Both the position numbers and the translations under genes were made by a program. Below, in pieces: positions 9,156-16,083 of a DNA stretch of 64,000 bases. The stretch spans positions 21,999 to 85,998 of the forward strand of contig NZ_BMVM01000026.1 of the NCBI RefSeq assembly GCF_014650715.1. The letters run 5' to 3'. Position 1 is the first letter of the stretch. Every line of letters begins with the position of its first letter. The stretch comes from Streptomyces bluensis. GTDB taxonomy: Bacteria; Actinomycetota; Actinomycetes; Streptomycetales; Streptomycetaceae. Under the pieces are notes generated by a model, which saw only the letters and a program-made list of their open reading frames with translations, was not told the origin of the DNA and made no database searches.

Positions 9156-10501
9156 GCGTTCACCTCCATGCGCTTGTCGGCCCAGGCCGTGGACTTGGCC
9201 GGGTCGAAGGGGCAGCCCCGGCCCGTGATGTGCTCCTCGTACTCCTCGCGGAAGTACTTGAGGGAGGAGAAGATCGGCGAGGCGGCGCCGTCGCCGAGGG
9301 CGCAGAAGGACTTGCCGTTGATGTTGTCGGCGATGTCGTTCAGCTTGTCGAGGTCGGACATGACGCCCTTGCCGGCCTCGATGTCGCGCAGCAACTGCAC
9401 GAGCCAGTACGTCCCTTCGCGGCAGGGCGTGCACTTGCCGCAGGACTCGTGGGCGTAGAACTCGGTCCAGCGGGTGACGGCCCGCACGACGCAGGTGGTC
9501 TCGTCGAAGCACTGCAGGGCCTTGGTGCCGAGCATGGACCCGGCGGCGCCGACGCCCTCGTAGTCGAGGGGCACGTCGAGGTGCTCGTCGGTGAACATCG
9601 GCGTGGAGGAGCCGCCCGGCGTCCAGAACTTCAGCCGGTGCCCGGGCCGCATGCCGCCGCTCATGTCGAGGAGCTGGCGGAGCGTGATGCCGAGCGGGGC
9701 CTCGTACTGACCGGGGCGGGCGACGTGGCCGCTGAGCGAGTAGAGCGTGAAGCCCGGTGACTTCTCGCTGCCCATCGACCTGAACCAGTCCTTGCCGTTT
9801 TTCAGAATCGCGGGAACCGACGCGATCGACTCGACGTTGTTCACAACAGTCGGGCACGCGTAGAGGCCCGCGACAGCGGGAAAGGGGGGACGGAGCCGCG
9901 GTTGACCACGGCGGCCTTCGAGCGAGTCCAGCAGTGCGGTCTCCTCACCGCAGATGTACGCGCCCGCGCCCGCGTGCACGGTGATGTCGAGGTCGAGTCC
10001 GCTGCCCAGGATGTTCTCGCCGAGGTAGCCCGCCGCGTAGGCCTCACGCACGGCCTCGTGCAACCGCCGCAGAACGGGGACGACTTCACCACGCAGATAG
10101 ATGAAGGCATGCGACGACCTGATGGCATAACAAGCGATGACCATGCCCTCGATGAGGCTATGCGGGTTCGCGAAGAGGAGCGGAATGTCCTTGCACGTTC
10201 CCGGCTCCGATTCGTCGGCGTTGACAACTAGATAGTGTGGCTTTCCATCGCCCTGGGGAATGAACTGCCATTTCATTCCCGTCGGGAATCCCGCACCTCC
10301 GCGCCCGCGCAGACCGGAGTCCTTGACGTACGCGATCACGTCGTCCGGTGACATGGCGAACGCCTTGCGGAGCCCCTCGTACCCCTCGTGCCTTCGGTAG
10401 ACATCCAGCGTCCAGGACTTGTCCTCGTCCCAGAAGGCCGACAGCACGGGTGCGAGCAGCTTCTCCGGGCTGTGGTCCTTGATCTCGGCTGCCAACGTCA
10501 T
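9152..10501 (-). CDS. nuoF: NADH-quinone oxidoreductase subunit F
   Basis: NADH- and FMN-binding subunit (449 aa) where NADH is oxidised. The glycine-rich nucleotide loop GRGGAGFPTGMKW lies near residue 65, the flavin contact GAGAYICGEETALL near 175, and the [4Fe-4S] N3 motif ESCGKCTPCREG near 350. GAGGGGGAG precedes the ATG, which overlaps the nuoE stop by one base. Odd: roughly 9790-10290 uses many A/T-ending codons (AAA, TAT, CTA, GTT, GGA, CAT, TGT) that are nearly absent from the rest of the gene and its neighbours, although the protein is unremarkable. Confidence 0.97.
   Translation of the reverse strand: MTLAAEIKDHSPEKLLAPVLSAFWDEDKSWTLDVYRRHEGYEGLRKAFAMSPDDVIAYVKDSGLRGRGGAGFPTGMKWQFIPQGDGKPHYLVVNADESEPGTCKDIPLLFANPHSLIEGMVIACYAIRSSHAFIYLRGEVVPVLRRLHEAVREAYAAGYLGENILGSGLDLDITVHAGAGAYICGEETALLDSLEGRRGQPRLRPPFPAVAGLYACPTVVNNVESIASVPAILKNGKDWFRSMGSEKSPGFTLYSLSGHVARPGQYEAPLGITLRQLLDMSGGMRPGHRLKFWTPGGSSTPMFTDEHLDVPLDYEGVGAAGSMLGTKALQCFDETTCVVRAVTRWTEFYAHESCGKCTPCREGTYWLVQLLRDIEAGKGVMSDLDKLNDIADNINGKSFCALGDGAASPIFSSLKYFREEYEEHITGRGCPFDPAKSTAWADKRMEVNA
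9790..10290 (-). other. patch of atypical codon use inside nuoF
   Basis: Within the intact nuoF frame, codons such as GGA, AAA, ATT, CCA, TAT, CTA, GTT, CAT, GCT, TGT, CGT and GAA become frequent over about 500 bp, while both flanks are almost entirely G/C in the third position. No stop or frameshift results. Possible causes are gene conversion from a lower-GC relative or a selected signal at the DNA or RNA level. The edges are approximate, read by eye. Confidence 0.7.
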
Positions 10502-11379
10502 CACTCCCCCTCCTCGGCGACAGGACCCGCCGGGTGGGCAGGGTCGGAGGCCGATGTGTCCTGTGGCGCGTCGTGCGAGCTGAGGTGCTCGGCGGCCGGC
10601 GGCTCGTGGGGCGCCGCGTCCCGAGGTGCCCTGTCCTGCGGCTCGTCGTGGGGTCCGCCGTCCCGCGGATGCACCACGCGCGCGGCGGCCTCGCCCTTGG
10701 CCAGGCGCAGGCCGATCAGGGAGGCGGGTCCCGCGCTGCCGCTCGCCTCGACGGCCCCGTCCCGCTCGTCGGGGAACCCCGCCAGGATCCGGGCGGTCTC
10801 CTTGAACGTGCACAGGGGGGCGCCTCGGGTGGGCTCGACCCGCGCTCCCGCACGCAGGTCGTCGACGAGTTGCCGCGCGCTGTCCACGGTCTGGTTGTCG
10901 AAGAACTCCCAGTTGACCATCACGACCGGCGCGAAGTCGCAGGCCGCGTTGCACTCGATGTGCTCCAGGGTGACCTTGCCGTCGTCGGTGGTCTCGCCGT
11001 TGCCGACGCCCAGGTGGTCCTGGAGCGCCTCGAAGATGGCGTCGCCGCCCATCACCGCGCACAGGGTGTTGGTGCAGACGCCCACCTGGTAGTCACCGGA
11101 GGGCTTGCGCCGGTACATGGTGTAGAAGGTGGCGACCGCGGTGACCTCGGCCGTGGTCAGGCCGAGCACGTCGGCGCAGAACTGCATGCCGGTGCGGGTG
11201 ACGTGGCCCTCCTCCGACTGCACGAGGTGCAGCAACGGCAGCAGGGCCGAGCGGGAGTCCGGGTAGCGGGCGACGATCTCCGCCGCGTCCCGCTCCAGCC
11301 GGGCCCGGACGTCGTCCGGGTAGTCGGGCGCGGGCAGCTGGGGCATGCCCAGGCTGACGCCCTCGGGGGTGGTGGTCAC
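10501..11379 (-). CDS. nuoE: NADH-quinone oxidoreductase subunit E
   Basis: Thioredoxin-like subunit with the [2Fe-2S] cluster N1a of the NADH arm. Ligand cysteines are visible in CTNTLC and, about 40 residues on, in ECNAACDFAP. 292 aa: the catalytic fold ends near residue 215 and is followed by a low-complexity tail rich in Pro, His, Asp and Ala (HDEPQDRAPRDAAPHEPPAA). The GTG start is fixed by a GTGA overlap with the nuoD stop; upstream codons would lie inside nuoD. I infer the tail to be unstructured. Confidence 0.95.
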   Translation of the reverse strand: MTTTPEGVSLGMPQLPAPDYPDDVRARLERDAAEIVARYPDSRSALLPLLHLVQSEEGHVTRTGMQFCADVLGLTTAEVTAVATFYTMYRRKPSGDYQVGVCTNTLCAVMGGDAIFEALQDHLGVGNGETTDDGKVTLEHIECNAACDFAPVVMVNWEFFDNQTVDSARQLVDDLRAGARVEPTRGAPLCTFKETARILAGFPDERDGAVEASGSAGPASLIGLRLAKGEAAARVVHPRDGGPHDEPQDRAPRDAAPHEPPAAEHLSSHDAPQDTSASDPAHPAGPVAEEGE

Positions 11380-12713
11380 CGGTCGACGCCTCCCATCACG
11401 GGGTCGATGGACGCGACGGCGACGATGACGTCGGCGACCTGGCCGCCCTCGCACATCGCCGCCATGGCCTGCAGGTTGGTGAAGGACGGGTCCCGGAAGT
11501 GGACCCGGAAGGGGCGGGTGCCTCCGTCGGACACGACGTGCACCCCGAGCTCTCCCTTGGGTGACTCGACCGCCGCGTACGCCTGTCCCGGCGGGACGCG
11601 GAAGCCCTCGGTCACCAGCTTGAAGTGGTGGATCAGGGCCTCCATGGAGCTGCCCATGATCTTCTTGATGTGGTCCAGGGAGTTGCCCAGTCCGTCCGGT
11701 CCCAGGGCGAGCTGGGCGGGCCAGGCGATCTTCTTGTCGGAGACCATGACGGGGCCGGGCTCCAGCCGGTCGAGGCACTGCTCGACGATCCGCAGCGACT
11801 GGCGCATCTCCTCCAGGCGGATCAGGAAGCGCCCGTAGGAGTCGCAGCTGTCGGCGGTCGGGACGTCGAAGTCGTACGTCTCGTAGCCGCAGTACGGCTG
11901 GGTCTTGCGCAGGTCGTGCGGCAGGCCCGCCGAGCGGAGGATCGGGCCGGTGGCGCCGAGGGCCATGCAGCCGGCCAGGTCGAGGTAGCCGACATCCTGC
12001 ATGCGGGCCTTGAAGATGGGGTTCCCGGTGGCGAGCTTGTCGTACTCGGGAAGGTTCTTCTTCATCTTCTTCACGAACTCGCGGATCTGGTCCACCGCAC
12101 CCGGCGGCAGGTCCTGGGCGAGTCCTCCGGGCCGGATGTACGCGTGGTTCATGCGCAGGCCGGTGATCAGCTCGTAGATGTCGAGGATGAGTTCACGGTC
12201 CCGGAACCCGTAGATCATGATCGTGGTGGCGCCCAGCTCCATGCCGCCGGTGGCGATGCACACCAGGTGGGAGGAGAGGCGGTTCAGCTCCATCAGGAGC
12301 ACGCGGATGATCGAGGCGCGGTCCGGGACCTGGTCCTCGATGCCAAGGAGCTTCTCGACGGCGAGGCAGTACGCCGTCTCGTTGAAGAACGGCGTGAGGT
12401 AGTCCATGCGGGTCACGAAGGTCGTGCCCTGCGTCCACGTCCGGTACTCAAGGTTCTTCTCGATGCCGGTGTGGAGGTAGCCGATGCCGCAGCGGGCCTC
12501 GGTGACGGTCTCGCCCTCGATCTCCAGGATGAGCCGGAGCACACCGTGGGTGGACGGGTGCTGTGGGCCCATGTTGACGATCAGGCGCTCGTCGTCGGCC
12601 TTGGCCGCGGTCTCGACGACCTCGTCCCAGTCACCGCCGGTGACCGTGTAGACGGTGCCTTCGGTCGTCTCGCGCGCCGAAGCGGCGGAGGCCGATGCGT
12701 GCGAGGTGCTCAT
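11376..12713 (-). CDS. nuoD: NADH-quinone oxidoreductase subunit D
   Basis: 49-kDa-type subunit that forms the quinone site together with NuoB. Recognised by NMGPQHPSTHGVLRLILEIE near residue 48, the long [NiFe]-hydrogenase-like body (NRLSSHLVCIATGGMELGA) and the conserved C-terminus ending SIDPVMGGVDR. 445 aa; the first 30 residues are Ser/Ala-rich and not conserved in the family. ATGA overlap with nuoC. The quinone-contacting His of the HPSTHG loop is present. Confidence 0.97.
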   Translation of the reverse strand: MSTSHASASAASARETTEGTVYTVTGGDWDEVVETAAKADDERLIVNMGPQHPSTHGVLRLILEIEGETVTEARCGIGYLHTGIEKNLEYRTWTQGTTFVTRMDYLTPFFNETAYCLAVEKLLGIEDQVPDRASIIRVLLMELNRLSSHLVCIATGGMELGATTIMIYGFRDRELILDIYELITGLRMNHAYIRPGGLAQDLPPGAVDQIREFVKKMKKNLPEYDKLATGNPIFKARMQDVGYLDLAGCMALGATGPILRSAGLPHDLRKTQPYCGYETYDFDVPTADSCDSYGRFLIRLEEMRQSLRIVEQCLDRLEPGPVMVSDKKIAWPAQLALGPDGLGNSLDHIKKIMGSSMEALIHHFKLVTEGFRVPPGQAYAAVESPKGELGVHVVSDGGTRPFRVHFRDPSFTNLQAMAAMCEGGQVADVIVAVASIDPVMGGVDR

Positions 12714-13459
12714 GAGTACGACCTCCGCTGGTCCGGAGCCGGGATCTGGGCGCCCTTGTACTCGACGGGGATGCCGCCGAGGGGGTAGTCCTTGCGCTGC
12801 GGGAAGCCCTGCCAGTCGTCCGGCATCATGATCCGCGTCAGCGCCGGGTGACCGTCGAAGACGATGCCGAAGAAGTCGTACGTCTCGCGCTCGTGCCAGT
12901 CGTTGGTCGGGTAGACGGAGACGAGCGACGGGATGTGCGGATCGGCGTCGGGGGCGGAGACTTCCACGCGGATCAGCCGGTTGTGGGTGATCGAGCGCAG
13001 GTGGTAGACGGCGTGCAGCTCGCGGCCCTTGTCTCCCGGGTAGTGGACTCCGCTGACCCCGGTGCACAGCTCGAAGCGGAGGGCCGGGTCGTCGCGGAGG
13101 GTCTGGGCGACGCGGAGCAGGTACTCGCGTTCGACGTGGAACGTGAGCTCGTCGCGGTCGACGACGGTCTTGTCGATGACGTTCTCGGGGACGAGTCCCT
13201 GTTCCTCCAAGGCGCCCTCAAGTTCGTCGGCGACCTCGTCGAACCAGCCGCCGTAGGGGCGGGTGGCCGGGCCGGGCAGCCGGATGGAGCGGACCAGGCC
13301 GCCGTAGCCGGAGGTGTCGCCGCCGTTGTTGGCGCCGAACATGCCGCGCTGGACGCGGATCTCCTCACCGCCCTCGCCGCGCTGGCCGGGGAGGTTGGAG
13401 GCGCCGAGGTCCTTCTCGGGGTTGACCCCGTTGGCGCTGGTGCCGTTCGCGTCACTCAT
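12710..13459 (-). CDS. nuoC: NADH-quinone oxidoreductase subunit C
   Basis: 30-kDa-type subunit of the peripheral arm, encoded separately from NuoD as is usual outside enterobacteria. The family signature is seen as ERETYDFFGIVFDGHPALTR, followed by MMPDDWQGFPQRKDYPLGG. 249 aa with a Gly/Asn-rich N-terminal extension of about 60 residues before the conserved core. Starts at an ATG overlapping the nuoB stop by four bases. No redox cofactor is expected. Confidence 0.96.
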   Translation of the reverse strand: MSDANGTSANGVNPEKDLGASNLPGQRGEGGEEIRVQRGMFGANNGGDTSGYGGLVRSIRLPGPATRPYGGWFDEVADELEGALEEQGLVPENVIDKTVVDRDELTFHVEREYLLRVAQTLRDDPALRFELCTGVSGVHYPGDKGRELHAVYHLRSITHNRLIRVEVSAPDADPHIPSLVSVYPTNDWHERETYDFFGIVFDGHPALTRIMMPDDWQGFPQRKDYPLGGIPVEYKGAQIPAPDQRRSYS

Positions 13460-14010
13460 CGCAGCAGCCCCTTCATCTCGATGGTGGGGAGCGCCTTGAG
13501 CGCGGCCTCCTCGGCCTCGCGGGCCGCCTCCTCGGCGTTCACACCGAGCTTGGACGTCTGGATCTTCTGGTGGAGCTTGAGGATCGCGTCCATCAGCATC
13601 TCGGGCCGTGGCGGGCAGCCCGGGAGATAGATGTCGACCGGGACGATGTGGTCGACGCCCTGGACGATGGCGTAGTTGTTGAACATGCCGCCCGATGACG
13701 CGCAGACCCCCATGGAGATCACCCACTTGGGGTTCGGCATCTGGTCGTAGACCTGCCGCAGCACCGGCGCCATCTTCTGGCTGACCCGGCCGGCGACGAT
13801 CATGAGGTCTGCCTGGCGGGGTGAGCCGCGGAAGACCTCCATGCCGAAACGGGCCAGGTCGTAGCGTCCCGCGCCCGTGGTCATCATCTCGATGGCGCAG
13901 CAGGCGAGGCCGAAGGTGGCGGGGAAGACGGACGCCTTGCGCACCCAGCCCGCGGCCTGCTCGACGGTGGTCAGCAGGAAGCCGCTCGGCAGCTTTTCTT
14001 CGAGTCCCAT
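13456..14010 (-). CDS. nuoB: NADH-quinone oxidoreductase subunit B
   Basis: Holds the terminal [4Fe-4S] cluster N2 that reduces menaquinone. The tandem cysteines GLACCAIEMM, the VCASSGGMF cysteine and the CPGCPPRPE motif supply the ligands. 184 aa; the start MGLEEKLPSGFLLTTVEQ is preceded by GGGGCC and AAT-rich bases 14 nt after the nuoA stop. A Glu/Ala-rich tail (EEAAREAEEAALKAL) follows the fold. Confidence 0.97.
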   Translation of the reverse strand: MGLEEKLPSGFLLTTVEQAAGWVRKASVFPATFGLACCAIEMMTTGAGRYDLARFGMEVFRGSPRQADLMIVAGRVSQKMAPVLRQVYDQMPNPKWVISMGVCASSGGMFNNYAIVQGVDHIVPVDIYLPGCPPRPEMLMDAILKLHQKIQTSKLGVNAEEAAREAEEAALKALPTIEMKGLLR

Positions 14011-14024
14011 GATTGAAAGGCCCC

Positions 14025-14384
14025 TCAGTCCCATTCCAGGCCGCCGCGCCGCCATACGTACGCGTAGGCGACGAAGACGGTGAGCACGAAGAGCAGCATC
14101 TCCACGAGCCCGAAAACACCCAGGGCGTCGAAGGTGACGGCCCACGGGTAGAGGAAGACGATCTCGATGTCGAAGACGATGAAGAGCATCGCCGTCAGGT
14201 AGTACTTGATGGGGAAACGCCCGCCGCCGGCCGGCGTGGGGGTCGGCTCGATACCGCACTCGTAGGCCTCTAGCTTGGCCCGGTTGTAGCGCTTCGGACC
14301 GATCAGCGTGGCCATGACCACGGAGAAGATCGCAAAACCTGCCCCGAGGGCTCCCAGTACGAGGATGGGCGCATACGCGTTCAC
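14025..14384 (-). CDS. nuoA: NADH-quinone oxidoreductase subunit A
   Basis: First gene of the complex I operon; three-helix membrane subunit of 119 aa. Conserved loop YECGIEPTPTPAGGGRFPIK and the FDIEIVFLYPWAV helix identify it. GTG start with GAGGAGCG directly upstream. The region before it carries a Rex-like operator and a possible -10 element, so expression of the whole nuo operon probably responds to the NADH/NAD+ ratio. Confidence 0.96.
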   Translation of the reverse strand: MNAYAPILVLGALGAGFAIFSVVMATLIGPKRYNRAKLEAYECGIEPTPTPAGGGRFPIKYYLTAMLFIVFDIEIVFLYPWAVTFDALGVFGLVEMLLFVLTVFVAYAYVWRRGGLEWD

Positions 14385-14492
14385 CGCTCCTCGCTCCTCT
14401 CAGTCGGCACTGACTGCTGGCGGTTGCGTCGGAGTTATCACGTGCCTCACCAGTCCCCTGAGCCCCGCCTGTCCCGGCGAAGATCGCGAACA

Positions 14493-14508
14493 TGTGAAGC
14501 AGGTCACA
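14493..14508. promoter_or_regulatory. putative Rex operator (ROP) upstream of nuoA
   Basis: The sequence TGTGAAGCAGGTCACA matches the Rex operator type TGTGAA-N4-TTCACA at 11 of 12 arm positions. Rex is the redox repressor of actinomycetes, and S. coelicolor nuo is a known Rex target. The site sits about 110 nt before the nuoA GTG, just downstream of a possible -10. Function is inferred from match and position. Confidence 0.7.
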
Positions 14509-14524
14509 AGCCCAACTGCCCCGC

Positions 14525-14532
14525 ATCTTATG
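14525..14532 (-). promoter_or_regulatory. possible -10 element for the nuo operon
   Basis: On the minus strand CATAAGAT resembles a housekeeping -10 hexamer (TAAGAT). A start about 7 nt further on would place the Rex-like box within the first 30 transcribed bases, a normal blocking position. No good -35 is seen, so this is tentative. Confidence 0.3.
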
Positions 14533-15130
14533 CCCGCCGGTCTGTGATCTGCGACACGGGGGTAAGCAAGGACTTTGTGATCTTCACCACCTGACGAACG
14601 ATCATGAAGTCGGATGAGCAGTGATCTTCACACCCGAAGCGTCAGAGCGATCACCAGAAGTGACATTTTCGATCGTAACCCCTGGTCACGCAGTGCGTCT
14701 CCATATCAAGAGGCTTCCTTTGCATGCAAATTGGCCCTGGACATCGCAGCTTGATAGAGGGGCGCGTTCACACCCGAGGGACCGGCGGCGAGCGAATGTG
14801 GACGCGTGCACGCATTCACGAGCTCCCGCGACCCGAATTCACCTGCACGTGGCGCGGGCGTCACGATCACCACCTCGTGACCTGCGTCACATTCACCAGG
14901 GGCGCCAAGGAGCCAGGCTTGGCCACGTGCCGCAACCGGTGGTAGGCGGAGAGCAATTCGGGCGTATCGACGAAAACACGTGATCACAGGCTTGAGCGAT
15001 GGTGTCCGCATTGCCCGTTACGGCGTCAATAAGGAGCGGCGCCCACCGGATTTCAGGGGCGGATTGAACAACTGTGGCGGACCACACGTTTCTTGAAGGT
15101 ATGGAGGAGCCCCTGGTACCGCTTGTACCC

Positions 15131-15940
15131 ATGTCCCACACCGCTCACATACGCAGCCACCGGAAGCCCCGCCGCAGCGCCTCGACGATGGCGATGCGTG
15201 CCGGAGTCGCCGGCGGCATCCTCGGCAGCGTGGCAGTGGCCGGTGCGTCCGCGTCGGCGTACGCCGCGGAGCCCGTGACCCAGACGATCGAACTGCCCAC
15301 GCTCACGGCCGACGTGGCCTCTCAGGTCGCGCAGTCCGCGGACGTCATGCAGCAGACCGCCGCGAACTACGAGTTGCAGGCCGAGCGTGACGCTGCCACG
15401 GCCAAGGCCGCCAAGCAGGCCGCGGCGGACCTCAAGGAAGCGAAGGCGGAGGCCAAGAAGAAGGCCGAGGCCGAGCGGCGGGCAGCCGCCGAGCGGGCCA
15501 CGCGCGCCGCCGAGCGGACCGCCCTGACGTCGAAGTCGGCCTCGGCCTCGGCCTCGACGTCGACCTCGGCGTCCACCCCGGCCAGCGGCAGTGTCGCGAC
15601 GGTCATCAGCTTCCTCAAGGCGCAGCTGGGCGACGCCTACGTCCTGGGCGCCTCGGGCCCCAACGCGTGGGACTGTTCCTCCCTGATGCAGGCCGCGTAC
15701 AAGCAGGTCGGCGTGGACCTCCCCCGGGTCTCGCAGGACCAGTCGACGGTCGGCACCGAGGTCTCGCTGTCCAACCTTCAGGTCGGCGACATCCTGTACT
15801 GGGGTGCGAAGGGCTCGGCGTACCACGTGGGCACCTACATCGGGAACGGCCAGTACCTCGACGCGGCCAACCCCTCCAAGGGCGTCGTGATCCAGGACCT
15901 GTCCGGCTACCCGGCGACGGGTGCGGTGCGGGTTCTCTGA
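15131..15940 (+). CDS. secreted NlpC/P60 peptidoglycan endopeptidase
   Basis: Cell-wall hydrolase expected to cut stem-peptide bonds outside the membrane. It has a Sec-type signal (KPRR, then GVAGGILGSVAVAGASASAYA), an Ala/Glu/Lys-rich coiled coil (about residues 55-150), a Ser/Ala linker and a C-terminal NlpC/P60 domain of about 110 aa. Catalytic Cys182 is in WDCSSLMQAAY; the His is in YHVGTYIG. The start is uncertain: this ATG begins a well-shaped signal peptide but lacks a close ribosome site; an ATG at 15101 (GAAGGT just before) and a GTG at 15074 are in frame. It lies divergent to nuo. Confidence 0.9.
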   Translation: MSHTAHIRSHRKPRRSASTMAMRAGVAGGILGSVAVAGASASAYAAEPVTQTIELPTLTADVASQVAQSADVMQQTAANYELQAERDAATAKAAKQAAADLKEAKAEAKKKAEAERRAAAERATRAAERTALTSKSASASASTSTSASTPASGSVATVISFLKAQLGDAYVLGASGPNAWDCSSLMQAAYKQVGVDLPRVSQDQSTVGTEVSLSNLQVGDILYWGAKGSAYHVGTYIGNGQYLDAANPSKGVVIQDLSGYPATGAVRVL

Positions 15941-15993
15941 TCCACCCGTCGTGCGAACACCTCGTAACAGCTCGTAACACCTCGTACAGGGTG

Positions 15994-16022
15994 AGGGCTG
16001 CCGCCTCGGGGGCGGCGGCCCT
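15994..16022. terminator. hairpin terminator after the NlpC/P60 gene
   Basis: AGGGCTGCCGCC pairs with GGCGGCGGCCCT (11 of 12) around a 5-nt loop, about 55 nt after the stop codon. There is no T-run, as is common in Streptomyces. It is preceded by three 10-bp near-repeats of CTCGTAACAG (15961-15990). Confidence 0.55.
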
Positions 16023-16083
16023 CGCGCTGTGGGAGTCATGACGTGGGAGCCGTGCCGTGGGCATCGTGCCGCGGCAACGCCCC

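Larger units (their letters stand above)
14385..15130. other. divergent intergenic region between nuoA and nlpC
   Basis: About 750 bp without a credible gene. Besides the Rex-like box it holds two exact copies of GTGATCTTCAC (14577-14587 and 14621-14631, 44 bp apart), a related TGTGATCT at 14543, an ACGATCACC near 14868 and the palindrome GTGATCAC near 14982. Parts (14560-14740) are unusually AT-rich, as expected for promoters. The conserved pieces of the ydaO/c-di-AMP riboswitch, which controls some streptomycete cell-wall hydrolases, were sought and not found. Confidence 0.6.

Noticed and set aside
9156..9857. N-terminal extension of nuoG
   Set aside because: The in-frame region lies within nuoF and is low-complexity; the internal ATG with a four-base overlap is the true start.
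14560..15070. c-di-AMP (ydaO) riboswitch before the NlpC/P60 gene
   Set aside because: Expected from related cell-wall hydrolases, but the conserved pieces (such as GGGGUGAAU with its paired partner) are not present.
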